A stretch of 64,000 nucleotides of DNA, from NCBI GenBank assembly GCA_947642745.1, contig CANRTU010000001.1:62001-126000 (forward strand), given 5' to 3'. This document shows, one piece after another, positions 62,088 to 64,000 of this stretch; the first letter of the stretch is position 1; each line of letters starts with the position of its first letter. A program made the translations under genes and the position numbers. The DNA comes from an uncultured Eubacterium sp. (GTDB taxonomy: Bacteria > Bacillota > Clostridia > Lachnospirales > Lachnospiraceae). The notes under the pieces are model-generated. The model searched no databases, was not told the DNA's origin, and saw nothing but the letters and a program-made list of their open reading frames with translations.

Positions 62088-63143
62088 CTATGGAAACAGC
62101 GGCGCATACTCCAGGCCGCTGGATTCCGGCAGGCCATACAGCAGATTCATATTCTGCACAGCAGCGCCGGCAGCGCCTTTGACCAGATTGTCCAGCGCCC
62201 CCATCATAATGACCCGTCCGGTGCGCTGGTCAGTTTTGAAATTAACGTCCACATAATTACTGCCTTCCACCCATCTGGTCTGCGGACAGACGCCGGGTTC
62301 CAGTATACGCACAAAAGTCTCTGTTTTGTAATATTTTTCATAAGCCGCACGGATCTGTTCTTCTGACGGAAGGCTTCCATCATCATTGCGTACCAGCGAC
62401 GCATAGGCCGTCACAAGAATTCCCCGGTTCATTGGCACAAGGTGTGGGGTAAAACTTATGGTAAAAGGCTCTCCCGCCCCATATCCCAGCTGTTCTTCAA
62501 TTTCCGGCGTATGCCTGTGGGAAGCCACACCGTATGCCTTTATGTTTTCATTGACTTCACAGTACAGATTATCTGTTTTCGCACCCCTTCCGGCGCCGGA
62601 TGTACCGCTTTTTGCGTCTATAATAAGTGTCTGCGGTACAATCAGTCCTTCCTTTACCAGCGGCCACGCTGTTAAAATCGAACAGGTCGTATAGCAGCCC
62701 GGATTTGCCACCAGTCTCGCCTGTCTGATCTTTTCACGGTTCAGCTCGCACAGGCCGTATACCGCTTCCCCAAGAAATTCCGGGGATTTATGTTCTATCT
62801 GGTACCAGCGCTCATAGACGCTTACATCTTTGATCCGGTAGTCCGCACTTAAATCTATAAATTTCGCTTTCCGCAGATACTCCTCTTTCATCACCGACGC
62901 CAGATACCCCTGGGGTGTGGCTGTAAATATGACGTCCGCCTGTTCCACCAGCGCTTCCAGCTGCTCATCCTGACAGTTATCTTCCAACAGGCCTGACATA
63001 TTCTGGTAAATGGAAGCATATTTTTTATCCGCATAGCTTCTGGAACCAAGCCATACGATCTCCACATCTTTGTGGCCATATAAAATCCTGGCCAGCTCTG
63101 CGCCGGCATATCCGGTGGCGCCAATAATACCTGCTTTTATCAT
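62088..63143 (-). CDS. argC: N-acetyl-gamma-glutamyl-phosphate reductase
   Basis: A 351-residue enzyme reducing N-acetylglutamyl phosphate to the semialdehyde with NADPH. Rossmann motif AGIIGATGYAGAELARIL at the N-terminus, catalytic Cys in NPGCYTTCS, the insert KSGTSGAGRGAKTDNLYCEV, and the catalytic His in SHRHTPEIEEQ. Start at the ATG at 63141-63143 with GAGGTG upstream; an open extension upstream is not supported. First gene of the arginine set; promoter at 63190-63218. Cytosolic. Confidence 0.97.
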   Translation of the reverse strand: MIKAGIIGATGYAGAELARILYGHKDVEIVWLGSRSYADKKYASIYQNMSGLLEDNCQDEQLEALVEQADVIFTATPQGYLASVMKEEYLRKAKFIDLSADYRIKDVSVYERWYQIEHKSPEFLGEAVYGLCELNREKIRQARLVANPGCYTTCSILTAWPLVKEGLIVPQTLIIDAKSGTSGAGRGAKTDNLYCEVNENIKAYGVASHRHTPEIEEQLGYGAGEPFTISFTPHLVPMNRGILVTAYASLVRNDDGSLPSEEQIRAAYEKYYKTETFVRILEPGVCPQTRWVEGSNYVDVNFKTDQRTGRVIMMGALDNLVKGAAGAAVQNMNLLYGLPESSGLEYAPLFP

Positions 63144-63189
63144 GTTCTTCACCTCTGTTTTCTGCTTTGCTGTAATAAATGCTTTCTCC

Positions 63190-63218
63190 ATACTAATATA
63201 AATGCGCCAAAAGTACAA
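63190..63218 (-). promoter_or_regulatory. Promoter of argC
   Basis: Minus strand TTGTAC (63213-63218), 17 bases, TAGTAT (63190-63195); about 40 bases of leader before the ATG at 63143. Confidence 0.7.
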
Positions 63219-63246
63219 GTGGTTTATGTCTGGTTTTCATCATTTT

Positions 63247-63312
63247 TGTATATTTATACATTTTGTTCACATTTTATACATTTCCTGTATTGTCATTGTA
63301 TATTTTACTATA
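63247..63312. promoter_or_regulatory. Candidate ArgR sites between argC and argG
   Basis: TGTATA-TT-TATACA (63247-63260) has 6-base arms of perfect symmetry. TATACA and TGTATA words recur at 63275-63280 and 63299-63304, and again near 63468-63493 just before the argG promoter. Arginine repressor sites are AT-rich imperfect palindromes of this kind; the match is by type only. Confidence 0.45.
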
Positions 63313-63346
63313 GTAACCGCCACTGCCAGAACGCCGGAATCCCCCG

Positions 63347-63374
63347 GAGCATGTTTGAAAAATGCTTTTTGCCG
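63347..63374 (+). repeat. Solo end of the GAGCGTGTTT element family
   Basis: GAGCATGTTTGAAAAATGCT then TTTTGCC; the TGTTTGAAAAATGCTTT core equals that at 2859-2883 and the right end of 43769-43919. Followed by a small hairpin CCGGAC-CTGC-GTCCGG. Confidence 0.6.
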
Positions 63375-63503
63375 GACCTGCGTCCGGTCTGACAGGTATC
63401 CGGTATAATCCCCCGGCTGCCTCTCCATTCCCCGGACAGATACCAGAAAGCTCTATGAATGTATTATTGTATAATTATTTATAATTTTTGTATATTTTTT
63501 CAC

Positions 63504-63532
63504 TTGCGTTATGCTGGCAGGTGGTGTATATT
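63504..63532 (+). promoter_or_regulatory. Promoter of argG
   Basis: TTGCGT (63504-63509), 17 bases, TATATT (63527-63532). Transcription would start near 63540, exactly where the inverted repeat 63539-63652 begins. Confidence 0.6.
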
Positions 63533-63538
63533 ACTGGG

Positions 63539-63652
63539 GAGCGTGTCTGATATGTTAAGGTCATGACTGAAAAGCATTTCTATGATCCAATGCTCCACAA
63601 CGCAGCATGTCCCTGCGGGCAGATCCATAGACAAGCCTTTTAAGACACGCTC
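63539..63652 (+). repeat. GAGCGTGTCT inverted repeat in the argG leader
   Basis: GAGCGTGTCT (63539-63548) and AGACACGCTC (63643-63652) are perfect 10-base arms of a 114-base segment with inner pairing (GTCCCTGCGGG region). Its ends match the GAGCGTGTTT family with a T to C change. It makes up much of the 212-base argG leader. It is not a T-box: no GGTGGNACCGCG motif is present. Confidence 0.65.
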
Positions 63653-63751
63653 CGGGACACATGCCTCAGGCATGTTCCGGCACATATCAGATGCAGACGG
63701 ACCGGGCAGTAATTTACACGCTCCGGCGAATAAAAGAAAGGACGGTTTACA

Positions 63752-64000
63752 ATGAAAGAAAAAGTAATTCTGGCATACTCCGGCGGACTGGATACAACAG
63801 CCATTATCCCATGGTTAAAAGAAAATTATGATTATGAGGTAATCTGCTGCTGCGTGGACTGCGGACAGGAAAACGAGCTGGATGGTCTGGAGGAACGGGC
63901 GAAATTATCCGGCGCCTCAAAATTATATATCGAAGATATTACAGACGAGTTCTGCGAAGATTACATTCTCCCATGTGTACAGGCAGGCGCTGTCTACGAA
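63752..64000 (+). CDS. argG: Argininosuccinate synthase, N-terminal part
   Basis: The first 83 codons; the gene runs off the window. The ATP pyrophosphatase motif [15 protein letters not shown] is at residues 8-22, followed by [20 protein letters not shown] and [20 protein letters not shown], typical of ArgG. It joins citrulline and aspartate in arginine synthesis. AAAGGA precedes the ATG at 63752. Divergent from argC, with possible ArgR sites in between. Confidence 0.96.
   Translation, partial: MKEKVILAYSGGLDTTAIIPWLKENYDYEVICCCVDCGQENELDGLEERAKLSGASKLYIEDITDEFCEDYILPCVQAGAVYE

Noticed and set aside
63539-63652. T-box or other riboswitch before argG
   Set aside because: No T-box sequence (GGTGGNACCGCG) and no terminator; the arms fit the dispersed element family better.

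Overview
The window looks like chromosomal DNA of a spore-forming Firmicute, most likely a Lachnospiraceae (Clostridium cluster XIVa) member. This rests on AGGAGG-type ribosome binding sites, a CIRCE element, a sigma-H gene in the ispF-cysS-mrnC-rlmB-sigH order, a Csp-like subtilase, a CD1871A-type CXXC peptide, and protein sequences that read as clostridial throughout. No rRNA, tRNA or CRISPR array was found. Species was not determined.

Layout: 1-3.7 kb has a truncated MATE exporter, a signal-peptidase-II-like protein and a two-component pair. 3.7-8.3 kb has a CIRCE-controlled Hsp20 gene and a glycolytic cluster (gap, pgk, tpiA, minus strand). 8.3-14.6 kb has a PHP histidinol-phosphatase and the ispF-cysS-mrnC-rlmB-sigH block. 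13.6-16.7 kb pairs a sugar-binding lipoprotein with a chemoreceptor. 17-23.6 kb carries an MsmK-type sugar ATPase, a CdaR-like regulator, a double-domain hemerythrin, a threonine aldolase and a Wzx-like flippase. 24-32.4 kb holds an FtsX-type ABC exporter with its histidine kinase and, about 3.1 kb away, a response regulator on the same strand; the gap between them contains a helix-turn-helix/Ser-Thr kinase/zinc-ribbon module bounded by a 10-bp direct repeat. 32.4-42.3 kb has a 6-phospho-beta-glucosidase, a TlpA-CD1871A-ferredoxin redox cassette, a second chemoreceptor, an Agr-like regulator/kinase pair and a second MATE exporter.

42.3-50.9 kb is an AT-richer accessory island full of broken genes: a serine-recombinase tail, two DUF6076-like pseudogenes in direct orientation, a TIR-domain pseudogene and a PD-(D/E)XK-like pseudogene. 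Between the DUF6076 copies lies an intact unit: a sigma factor, its DUF4367 anti-sigma factor, two small secreted proteins and a small membrane protein. The same promoter (TGTCACA, 17 nt, CGTTATTAT) stands before the sigma gene and before the first secreted gene, so the unit looks like a self-activating regulon. This is the best candidate for an undescribed system here.

50.9-64 kb has a SPFH/zinc-ribbon/TPM membrane-stress set (like B. subtilis ydjI/G/H), a second ECF sigma operon, a Csp-like subtilase, and the arginine genes argC-GNAT-argB-argD (minus) divergent from argG (plus). A short inverted-repeat element with termini AGAGCGTGTTTGAAAAAT recurs at several intergenic sites.
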